NCBI GenBank assembly: GCA_016463455.1
Contig: JAEMRG010000159.1
Location: 1 to 5,038, forward strand
Length of the DNA stretch: 5,038 nucleotides
Origin: Rhodoferax sp.
GTDB lineage: Bacteria > Pseudomonadota > Gammaproteobacteria > Burkholderiales > Burkholderiaceae_C
Direction: 5' to 3'
Shown here: positions 1-5,038 of the stretch, one piece after another
Layout: every line of letters starts with the position of its first letter
Numbering within the stretch: the stretch's first letter is position 1
Notes under the pieces: model-generated
Told to the model about the DNA's origin: nothing
Database searches by the model: none
What the model saw: the letters and a program-made list of their open reading frames with translations, nothing else
Position numbers and translations under genes: made by a program

Positions 1-399
1 GTGCTGGTGCATGCCGTGTTGGGCATGCCCTTTGTGGTGATTACCGTTACCGCCACGCTGGGCGGTTTTGATATGAATCTGATGCGCGCGGCGCGCGGTC
101 TGGGCGCTTCGCAACTGGAGGCCTTTCGGCGCATCATGCTGCCCCTGGTCTGGCCTGGCGTGCTCTCCGGTGCCTTGTTTGCCTTTGCCACCTCGTTTGA
201 TGAAGTGGTGGTGGTGCTCTTTTTGGGCGGTCCCGAGCAAACCACGCTGCCGCGTCAAATGTGGACCGGCCTTCGCGAGCAACTCTCGCCCACTATTTTG
301 TCGGCGGCTTTTATGCTCATTTTGTTTGCCATCGCCATGCTGCTGACCTTGGAAATGCTGCGCAGGCGCAGCGTCGCAATGCGCGGCTTGGTCGAGTAA
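1..399 (+). CDS. ABC transporter permease, PotC/PotI type (3' part only)
   Basis: This is the C-terminal half of an inner-membrane permease subunit of a polyamine-type ABC importer; the 132 visible residues start at the window edge, and the GTG at base 1 is probably an internal valine codon. Family members are usually about 260-290 residues, so roughly half is missing. Hydrophobic segments lie near residues 1-20, 50-76 and 99-118. Between the first two is the cytoplasmic EAA loop that contacts the ATPase (residues 29-52, with A30, A31, G35, L47 and P48). The SFDEVVVVLFLGGPE stretch (65-79) and the following TLPRQMW are typical of PotC-like permeases of spermidine/putrescine or related substrates. 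The true substrate cannot be read from this fragment. The partner permease, ATPase and binding protein should lie upstream, outside the window. It converges on glcF, with 17 bases between the two stop codons. Confidence 0.9.
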   Translation: MLVHAVLGMPFVVITVTATLGGFDMNLMRAARGLGASQLEAFRRIMLPLVWPGVLSGALFAFATSFDEVVVVLFLGGPEQTTLPRQMWTGLREQLSPTILSAAFMLILFAIAMLLTLEMLRRRSVAMRGLVE

Positions 400-416
400 G
401 TTTTAGGTGCCCGCGT

Positions 417-1658
417 CTAAGCGAACGTGCCCAGCACCGAATCCACTATCTCCACCCAATGCCGCACAGGCACTTGCGTGCCGCTTTGCAGGTGAGTGAT
501 GCAGCCGATGTTGGCGCTCAGGATGGCTTTGGGTTGTAAGTCCTGCAAGTGGCCCAGCTTGCGGTCGCGCAGTTGGGTCGCGAGGACCGGTTGCAGCACG
601 CTGTAGGTGCCGGCGGAGCCGCAGCACAAATGGGCTTCATTTTTGGCTACCTGCAATTGAAAACCCAGCGCGTTCAAATGGTGTTCCACGCCGCCCTTGA
701 GTTGTTGGCCGTGCTGCAAAGTGCAAGGCGGGTGAAAAGCCATCATGCCTTGTGCCTGGGCCCTTTGAGGCGCAATGCGCTCTTTCAGCACGGGCAGCAA
801 ATCAGGCAAAAGCTCGCTGAGGTCTTTCGTCAGTGCGCTTATGCGCTGGGCCCGCTCGGCATAAGTCGCATCGTCTCGCAAGATGTGGCCGTAGTCTTTA
901 ACGGTGACGCCGCAGCCTGAAGCATTCATCACGATGGCCTCGACGCCATTGGCCACATGTGGCCACCAAGCGTCGATATTGTTTTTCATTTGCACGATGG
1001 CCGCGTCCTGGTCGTTCAAATGAAACTTGACACCGCCGCAGCAACCGGCCAGGGGCTCGACGATGGTCTGGATGCCGCAGGCATCGAGTACGCGCGCGGT
1101 GGCGCTGTTGATATTGGGGCTCATGGACGGTTGCACGCAACCGGCCAGCATCAATACCTTGCGCGCGTGGCTGCGTGCAGGCCATGCGCCAGCATTGCGC
1201 GCCTCTGGTACTTTGGCCTTGAGCGCATCGGGCAACAAGCCGCGCACCGCTTGGCCTAGCTTCATGGCCGGGGCAAACAGTGGCGAATTCAGGCCTTGTT
1301 TTAAGGCCCAGCGCATGGCTTCTTCGCCTTTCGGACGTGGAACTTTGGCATCGACCAGCTTGCGCCCGATATCAATCAAGTGGCCGTATTCCACGCCGCT
1401 GGGGCAGGTGCTTTCGCAGTTGCGGCAGGTCAGGCAGCGGTCCAGGTGTTGCTGGGTTTTGCGCGTGGGCTCGGCGCCTTCGAGCACCTGCTTGATCAGG
1501 TAGATGCGGCCACGCGGTCCGTCCAGTTCGTCACCTAACAGCTGGTAAGTGGGGCAGGTGGCAGTGCAAAAACCGCAGTGCACGCAGTTGCGCACAATCG
1601 CCTCGGCGGCTTTGCCATCGGCTGTGTGTGCGTATTCGGGGGAAAGCGTGGTTTGCAT
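417..1658 (-). CDS. glcF: Glycolate oxidase/dehydrogenase iron-sulfur subunit GlcF
   Basis: GlcF carries electrons from the flavin subunits GlcD/GlcE during oxidation of glycolate to glyoxylate, passing them to the respiratory chain at the inner face of the membrane. The 413-residue length fits the family. Two 4Fe-4S motifs are visible near the N-terminus: C25-x2-C28-x2-C31-x3-C35-P and C75-x2-C78-x2-C81-x3-C85-P. Two cysteine-rich CCG domains follow: the first has C174, C206-C207-G and C249, the second has C312, C345-C346-G and C386. All expected cysteines are present, so the protein looks intact. The ATG at 1656-1658 gives the typical GlcF N-terminus (MQTTLSPEY). It lies 12 bases after the glcE stop codon, so the two genes are almost surely cotranscribed. 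No strong Shine-Dalgarno sequence is seen in the GC-rich gap, so translation may depend on coupling to glcE. Confidence 0.96.
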   Translation of the reverse strand: MQTTLSPEYAHTADGKAAEAIVRNCVHCGFCTATCPTYQLLGDELDGPRGRIYLIKQVLEGAEPTRKTQQHLDRCLTCRNCESTCPSGVEYGHLIDIGRKLVDAKVPRPKGEEAMRWALKQGLNSPLFAPAMKLGQAVRGLLPDALKAKVPEARNAGAWPARSHARKVLMLAGCVQPSMSPNINSATARVLDACGIQTIVEPLAGCCGGVKFHLNDQDAAIVQMKNNIDAWWPHVANGVEAIVMNASGCGVTVKDYGHILRDDATYAERAQRISALTKDLSELLPDLLPVLKERIAPQRAQAQGMMAFHPPCTLQHGQQLKGGVEHHLNALGFQLQVAKNEAHLCCGSAGTYSVLQPVLATQLRDRKLGHLQDLQPKAILSANIGCITHLQSGTQVPVRHWVEIVDSVLGTFA

Positions 1659-1670
1659 GGCGGGCGCGGC

Positions 1671-2840
1671 TCAGGCCGGGGAGTGCATTCTGCCGGTGTT
1701 AAAGACGCCATCGGGGTCAAATTCGGCTTGCAGGGCAGTTTGGATGCGTTGCTGCGTGGGCTCTAGCGCGTCAAATACCGCAGCGCCCACATCCGTGTCG
1801 GCCAGCGCATGGGCCGGGCGGCGGAACAAAGTGGCATGGCCACCGGCTTGGCGCGCCAGTGCATGTAACTGGCTCGCCGCAGTGGCGGGCGCCCAGAGCC
1901 AGCGCTGCGCGCCCTGCCATTCCACGCACTGGGCATAGGGAAGATCTAGCACCGGGGTGGTTTGCGCCAGCGACAGGCGCCACAAGCAAGCATGCTCACT
2001 GGGCGGCTGGGTAAAAAAGGCCTGTTGCTGGTTGCGCATAGCATCCCAGAAAAACATAGCGGCCTCGGCGTCGGCGGTTTGGGCTTGGCCCCCCAGGGCG
2101 GCTACATCGGCTTGCATTTTGGGCAAGGCCGCCTGCACCGCGGCCTGTGCGCCGCGCAAGCGCACCGTCAAGCGGCCGCCACTGGCGCCGGGCTCGCCTT
2201 GCCAGCAGCTGGCATTCAGGGGCAGGGGCTGGCCGCCCCAGCGGTGCAGCAATTGCAAAGTCGCTTGCTGCCCCAGGGTGCAGACCAGGCTGGCCTCGCA
2301 AGGCGCAAATGCCAGCACCTTGAGCGACACCTCGGTAATCAGACCCAAAGTGCCCCAGCTACCGGCCAGCACGCGGCTCACGTCATAGCCGGCCACGTTT
2401 TTCATGACCTGGCCGCCAAAAGTAAGGTGCTCGCCCAGACCGTTGATAAAGCGCGCCCCGAGCACAAAATCGCGTGTCGCACCCACACTGGCCCGGCTAG
2501 GGCCGCTCAAGCCGCTGGCCACCAAACCGCCGATAGTGGCACCGGCATGCCCGAAATGCGGCGGCTCAAAAGGCAAGCATTGGTTACGCTCTTGCAGCAA
2601 GGCTTCCAATTCGCTGAGCAGCGTGCCGCTGCGCACGGTCACCACCAGCTCGGTGGGCTCATAGCTGACGATGCCCTGCAGGCCGCGGGTTTCCAGCAAA
2701 TCGCCATCCAGGCGTGCACCGAAAAAATCCTTGCTGCCACCGCCGCGCACGCGCAAAGGCTTGCGGCTGTGCGCTGGCACAGACCGCGCATGGGCGATGC
2801 GCTGGACGATGGCGTCCAGGGCTTGCAAATAATCGGGCAT
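1671..2840 (-). CDS. glcE: Glycolate oxidase/dehydrogenase FAD-binding subunit GlcE
   Basis: GlcE is the second FAD-binding subunit of the GlcDEF complex, which oxidises glycolate (and often other 2-hydroxy acids). The chosen start gives 389 residues. A PCMH-type FAD-binding domain fills the N-terminal half: the RVRGGGSKDFFG loop (30-41), the PHFGHAGATIGGLVASGLSG region (94-113) and the KNVAGYDVSRVLAGSWGTLG segment (147-166). The C-terminus ends with the family signature FDPDGVFNTGRM (374-385). The reading frame stays open upstream to 3086, but that extension would overlap the divergent nucleotidyltransferase gene and has no GlcE-like sequence. The ATG at 2838-2840 (MPDYLQALDAIV) is therefore preferred, although no clear Shine-Dalgarno sequence precedes it. 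The mid-region (about 180-330) is alanine/glutamine-rich and less conserved, as usual in this family. glcD is not upstream, where it often lies. Confidence 0.94.
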   Translation of the reverse strand: MPDYLQALDAIVQRIAHARSVPAHSRKPLRVRGGGSKDFFGARLDGDLLETRGLQGIVSYEPTELVVTVRSGTLLSELEALLQERNQCLPFEPPHFGHAGATIGGLVASGLSGPSRASVGATRDFVLGARFINGLGEHLTFGGQVMKNVAGYDVSRVLAGSWGTLGLITEVSLKVLAFAPCEASLVCTLGQQATLQLLHRWGGQPLPLNASCWQGEPGASGGRLTVRLRGAQAAVQAALPKMQADVAALGGQAQTADAEAAMFFWDAMRNQQQAFFTQPPSEHACLWRLSLAQTTPVLDLPYAQCVEWQGAQRWLWAPATAASQLHALARQAGGHATLFRRPAHALADTDVGAAVFDALEPTQQRIQTALQAEFDPDGVFNTGRMHSPA

Positions 2841-2996
2841 GCGTGCGATGGTAGCGGCGCAGCGCAGGGTGGCCCGTGAATTTTTTGAATGCGGCTTGGT
2901 TGAAATCTTGGCAAAGAACACGCTGTAGGGCTTTGCGGGCCAAAATGGGGCTAAATGCAGGATTTTCCCGGCTTTTAAGCGAGTTTGCCCTTCTTC
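2841..2996. other. Divergent intergenic region between glcE and the nucleotidyltransferase gene
   Basis: These 156 bases separate two genes transcribed away from each other, so promoters for both should lie here. The stretch around 2878-2980 is more A/T-rich than the flanking coding DNA and includes a run of six T at about 2881-2886, which is typical of a promoter region. I could not find a convincing -35/-10 pair on either strand. The best candidates (TTGAAA followed 18 bases later by TGTAGG on +) are poor matches. No clear operator-like inverted repeat was seen. Confidence 0.5.
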
Positions 2997-3554
2997 ATGC
3001 CCAAAGCGATGCCCACCGTCATCATCCTGGCCGCCGGCCGCAGCGCGCGTTTTCGCGCCGCCAGCGGCGGTCAGGACAAATTGCACGCGCCTTTAGGACA
3101 TCGCAGCGTGCGTGAACACACGCTGGCGGCCGTGCAAGCCAGCGGTCTGCCCTGGTATATCGTCGAGCCCGTACACACTGCCCACATCGCGCTGCCGGGC
3201 ATGGGCGACAGCATTGCCACCGGTGTGCGCGCCTGTGCCCAAGCTGCTGGCTGGTTGATCTTGCCGGCCGACTTGCCGCTGGTGCAGCCGGCCACCTTGC
3301 GCGCCGTAGCCGATGCATTGGCCAGCCACACGGTAGTGCAGCCGGTATACCTTGGCCAGCGCGGCCACCCGGTGGGCTTTGCCGCTGCCTGTGGCCCGGC
3401 TTTAATGGCCTTGACCGGCGACCTGGGCGCACGCGCTGTGCTGCAAGCGCACGCGCCGTTTGCGCTGCCGGTGGAAGATGCCGGTTGCATTCACGATGTG
3501 GATACGCCCGAGGCGCTGGAAGCGGCGCGGCGTTTGCTGGCCCAGTCGCTTTAG
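2997..3554 (+). CDS. MocA/MobA-like nucleotidyltransferase (NTP_transf_3 type)
   Basis: This is a small cytoplasmic GT-A-fold nucleotidyltransferase of the group that includes molybdenum cofactor cytidylyl- and guanylyltransferases. From the ATG at 2997 it has 185 residues, similar to MocA. Visible motifs are the nucleotide-binding loop LAAGRSARF (11-19) with the following DKL (27-29), GMGDSIATGV (68-77), the metal-binding LPADLPLV (89-96, D92), the base/product site RGHPVGF (122-128), GDLGAR (141-146) and a closing HDVDTPEAL (166-174, D169). The segment between the first strand region and GMGDS is short, so the protein is more compact there than classical MocA. A TTG at 2985 and an ATG at 3009 are alternative starts; none has a strong ribosome binding site, and all keep the LAAG motif. 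No molybdoenzyme gene is in the window, so the nucleotide and acceptor are unknown. It converges on the lactonase gene with a 7-base gap. Confidence 0.85.
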   Translation: MPKAMPTVIILAAGRSARFRAASGGQDKLHAPLGHRSVREHTLAAVQASGLPWYIVEPVHTAHIALPGMGDSIATGVRACAQAAGWLILPADLPLVQPATLRAVADALASHTVVQPVYLGQRGHPVGFAAACGPALMALTGDLGARAVLQAHAPFALPVEDAGCIHDVDTPEALEAARRLLAQSL

Positions 3555-3561
3555 ACCGGTA

Positions 3562-4494
3562 TCAATCCACGAAAAAATGCACCGGCAGGCCGGGCACATC
3601 CACCCGCATAGAAAACACGCAGCCTGAATCCGGGTAGCGCTGCAATTCCTCGTCTTTGCGGCCATGGCGGGCGCTGGTGATGTACAAGGTTTTCAAATCC
3701 TCGCCGCCAAAGCAAGGCATGGTTGGGCACTGCGCCGGGGTGGCGTAGCTGACACGCAATTGGCCCTCCGGCGAGAAGCAGCAAATACGCGCCCCTTCAA
3801 ACATCGCCAGCCAGTAGTTGCCCTGGCTGTCCACGGCCGCACCATCGGGCCGACCCTGGTAGCTGGCGTCGCCGCTGACCCAATCGGCGGGTTTGGGGCT
3901 AAATTGCAGGTGTGTTCGGTGCGCGCTCAGCGTGTGGCTCGCAGGCGCATAGTCCCATCCGTGTACCAAGTGGCGCGGTGTATCGGCCCAATAGGCGCTG
4001 CGTCCATCCAGGCTCCAGCCCATGCCATTGCCGGTTAATGCGCCCTCGGCCATGGTCTGCACGACGGGCTGGCCATTGCGCGCATCAATGCTGTACAGCG
4101 CCGCCGCGTTGTGCGCTTTGGTCTCGTCAATCGTCCCTACCCAAAAGCGCCCCAAGGCATCGCACTTACCGTCATTGGCGCGCACGGTTTGCGTGTCATA
4201 GGGCAAGGTGACCAGATGCTCCAAAGCGCCGCCCCAGGTCTGCGCCCGAAACACGCCGTGGCGCAGCGCGATCACCAGTCCGCCCTTGGCTGCCGGGGCG
4301 ATACAGCCGGGCTCGCTGGGCATGTCCCAGGTCTGCAAGTCACTGCCGTCGGCGCTGGCGCGCAGAACCTTTTTGCCCGGAATATCAACCCAGTAGAGAC
4401 GCGATTCCTGCGGATGCCAGAACGGCGATTCGCCCAGTTCATAAGGCTGAGGGTGCAGGCGGGACCAGTCGGCTTGGCGCAGTGTGCTTGTCAT
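3562..4494 (-). CDS. SMP-30/gluconolactonase (LRE-like) family lactonase
   Basis: The product is a soluble six-bladed beta-propeller of the SMP-30/gluconolactonase/regucalcin family, which typically hydrolyses sugar lactones with a divalent metal. With the second of two tandem ATG codons as start it has 310 residues, a normal length. The metal ligands expected from regucalcin are all recognisable: E22 in LGESPFW, N156 in TGNGMGWSLDG, and D217 in GRPDGAAVDSQGNYW. R105 and N107 in RANDGKCDALGRFWVGT match the substrate-binding pair. The late PTMPCFGGEDLKTLYITSA stretch and the C-terminal VDVPGLP motif are also typical. No signal peptide is seen. The frame extends upstream to 4596, but that start lies inside the loop of the amt terminator, so it is rejected. 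The particular sugar lactone cannot be inferred, as no sugar dehydrogenase or dehydratase gene lies beside it. It appears monocistronic. Confidence 0.93.
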   Translation of the reverse strand: MTSTLRQADWSRLHPQPYELGESPFWHPQESRLYWVDIPGKKVLRASADGSDLQTWDMPSEPGCIAPAAKGGLVIALRHGVFRAQTWGGALEHLVTLPYDTQTVRANDGKCDALGRFWVGTIDETKAHNAAALYSIDARNGQPVVQTMAEGALTGNGMGWSLDGRSAYWADTPRHLVHGWDYAPASHTLSAHRTHLQFSPKPADWVSGDASYQGRPDGAAVDSQGNYWLAMFEGARICCFSPEGQLRVSYATPAQCPTMPCFGGEDLKTLYITSARHGRKDEELQRYPDSGCVFSMRVDVPGLPVHFFVD

Positions 4495-4500
4495 CATGAA

Positions 4501-4507
4501 CTCTTCC
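4501..4507 (-). promoter_or_regulatory. Ribosome binding site of the SMP-30 family gene
   Basis: On the minus strand this reads GGAAGAG, a good Shine-Dalgarno-like sequence. It lies 3 bases before the first ATG (4495-4497) and 6 bases before the second, in-frame ATG (4492-4494). The spacing slightly favours the second, and both are far better supported than the upstream start at 4596. Confidence 0.65.
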
Positions 4508-4531
4508 AAGAGGCGTTTGCGGGTGGCTGCG

Positions 4532-4561
4532 ATTGTCACCGGCTTGGCTTGCGGCTTTGAA
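4532..4561 (-). promoter_or_regulatory. Possible sigma-70 promoter of the SMP-30 family gene
   Basis: On the minus strand TTCAAA (4556-4561) is followed after 18 bases by GACAAT (4532-4537); each hexamer matches 4 of 6 consensus positions. It lies just downstream of the amt terminator and would give a leader of about 30 bases before the ATG. This is the best candidate in the gap, but such matches arise easily by chance. Confidence 0.3.
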
Positions 4562-4580
4562 GCCTTGGCTGGCGCACATG

Positions 4581-4613
4581 AAAAAGCCCCGCACACTAGA
4601 TGCGGGGCTTTTG
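4581..4613 (-). terminator. Intrinsic terminator downstream of amt
   Basis: A perfect 12-base-pair inverted repeat (4582-4593 with 4601-4612; GC-rich core GCCCCGCA/TGCGGGGC) surrounds a 7-base loop. Read on the minus strand it ends in five T residues, the classic Rho-independent form, and it lies about 50 bases after the amt stop codon. On the plus strand the stem ends in TTTT, so it could also work in that direction, although no plus-strand gene reads into it. It separates amt from the codirectional lactonase gene. Confidence 0.9.
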
Positions 4614-4622
4614 GGGCAGCGA

Positions 4623-4650
4623 AGGCTGCCGAGGGCTTGAAGGGCAGCCT
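4623..4650 (-). other. Hairpin in the amt 3' untranslated region
   Basis: On the minus strand AGGCTGCC and GGCAGCCT form a perfect 8-base-pair stem around a 12-base loop, 14 bases after the amt stop and before the terminator. A further copy of the GGCAGC sequence (plus strand 4615-4620) could instead pair with 4625-4630, making a competing smaller hairpin with a 4-base loop. No T tract follows, so this is not itself an intrinsic terminator. It may stabilise the mRNA end; this role is inference. Confidence 0.5.
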
Positions 4651-4664
4651 AAACCGCCCGGTGC

Positions 4665-5038
4665 TTAACGGCCGTAAGCAGTCTCGCCGTGCGAGGTAAT
4701 GTCCAGACCTTCGCGCTCGTCTTCTTCGCTAACCCGCAGACCGATAGTCATGTCCACGATTTTGAAAGCGATCAGCGACACGATGCCAGACCAGAGGATG
4801 GTGACGCCCACCGCCTTGGCTTGTACCAGCACCTGGGCTGCAATCGAATAGTCGGCGGCGGCGATACCCGTTGCCGTTACCCAGTCAGCGACAAAGCCAG
4901 GGCCACCCAGGGCGGGCGAGTTAAACACGCCGGTCAAGAGCGCGCCCAATATGCCGCATACACCATGTATGCCAAACACGTCAAGCGTGTCATCCGCGCC
5001 GAGCATTTTCTTCAGGCCATTGACACCCCACAGACCAG
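4665..5038 (-). CDS. amt: Ammonium transporter Amt (C-terminal part)
   Basis: This is the end of an inner-membrane Amt/MEP/Rh ammonium channel; 123 codons up to the TAA at 4665-4667 are visible, and the gene continues past the right edge (full family length is about 400-450 residues). The LDVFGIHGVCGILGALLTGVF segment holds the second histidine of the conserved pore pair (H318 of E. coli AmtB). The last membrane helix runs through VTILWSGIVSLIAFKIVDMTIGL. The cytoplasmic tail GLRVSEEDEREGLDITSHGETAYGR closely matches the AmtB tail, which is involved in coupling between subunits and in binding of the PII protein GlnK. The frame is open through the ATG at 5004-5006 up to the edge, so that ATG is an internal methionine. 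A glnK gene would be expected upstream, outside the window. Transcription ends at the terminator about 50 bases downstream. Confidence 0.96.
   Translation of the reverse strand, partial: GLWGVNGLKKMLGADDTLDVFGIHGVCGILGALLTGVFNSPALGGPGFVADWVTATGIAAADYSIAAQVLVQAKAVGVTILWSGIVSLIAFKIVDMTIGLRVSEEDEREGLDITSHGETAYGR

Noticed and set aside
1027..1503. A 158-codon plus-strand open frame opposite glcF.
   Set aside because: It is antisense to the iron-sulfur cluster region of GlcF, which is strongly conserved, and its own translation shows no domain.
1962..2879. A 305-codon open frame on the plus strand opposite glcE.
   Set aside because: It is the antisense shadow of a well-supported GlcE gene. Its translation is low-complexity (rich in A, Q, G and H) with no recognisable domain, and long antisense frames are common in GC-rich DNA.
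2841..3086. An N-terminal extension of GlcE by 82 residues.
   Set aside because: It would overlap the divergent nucleotidyltransferase gene, has no similarity to GlcE N-termini, and the internal ATG gives a family-like start and length.
4553..4564. Short inverted repeat GGCTTTGAAGCC upstream of the lactonase gene as a possible operator.
   Set aside because: The symmetric arms are only 5 bases with a 2-base centre, and such short repeats are expected by chance; no second copy is present.
4498..4596. An N-terminal extension of the SMP-30 family protein by 34 residues.
   Set aside because: The start codon would lie in the loop of the amt terminator, and a good ribosome binding site stands before the downstream ATG pair.
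1..5038. Search for CRISPR arrays, tRNAs, insertion sequences or a defence-type cassette.
   Set aside because: No regularly spaced repeats, tRNA-like cloverleaf, transposase motif or unknown multi-gene cassette was seen; nearly all of the window is covered by recognisable metabolic or transport genes.

Overview
The window is GC-rich, densely packed chromosomal DNA that reads as a beta-proteobacterium, most likely Burkholderiales and perhaps Comamonadaceae. This rests on gene style (the GlcE/GlcF sequence type, a compact MocA-like nucleotidyltransferase and a PotC-type permease) and on codon use rich in G/C third positions. No rRNA marker is present, so the assignment is inference. I see no mobile element, CRISPR array, tRNA or rRNA.

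Layout from left to right: (i) 1-399, + strand, the C-terminal half of a PotC/PotI-type ABC transporter permease, cut by the window edge. (ii) 417-2840, - strand, a two-gene operon glcE-glcF encoding the second FAD-binding subunit and the iron-sulfur subunit of glycolate oxidase/dehydrogenase; glcD is not adjacent. (iii) 2841-2996, a divergent intergenic region. (iv) 2997-3554, + strand, a small NTP-transferase of the MocA/MobA-like type. (v) 3562-4494, - strand, an SMP-30/gluconolactonase-family lactonase with all expected metal ligands. (vi) 4498-4664, a short intergenic region with an upstream hairpin and a strong intrinsic terminator for the gene to its right. (vii) 4665-5038, - strand, the C-terminal part of an ammonium transporter (Amt), cut by the right edge.

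The genes do not form one pathway. GlcE and GlcF clearly work together, passing electrons from glycolate oxidation to the respiratory chain. The others look like independent housekeeping or catabolic units: polyamine-type uptake, cofactor nucleotidyl transfer, sugar-lactone hydrolysis and ammonium uptake. Spacing is tight, with convergent gaps of 17 and 7 bases, so transcripts from opposing genes probably overlap. No previously undescribed system is evident. The points most worth a second look are the absence of glcD beside glcE, the shortened nucleotidyltransferase, and the structured 3' untranslated region of amt.
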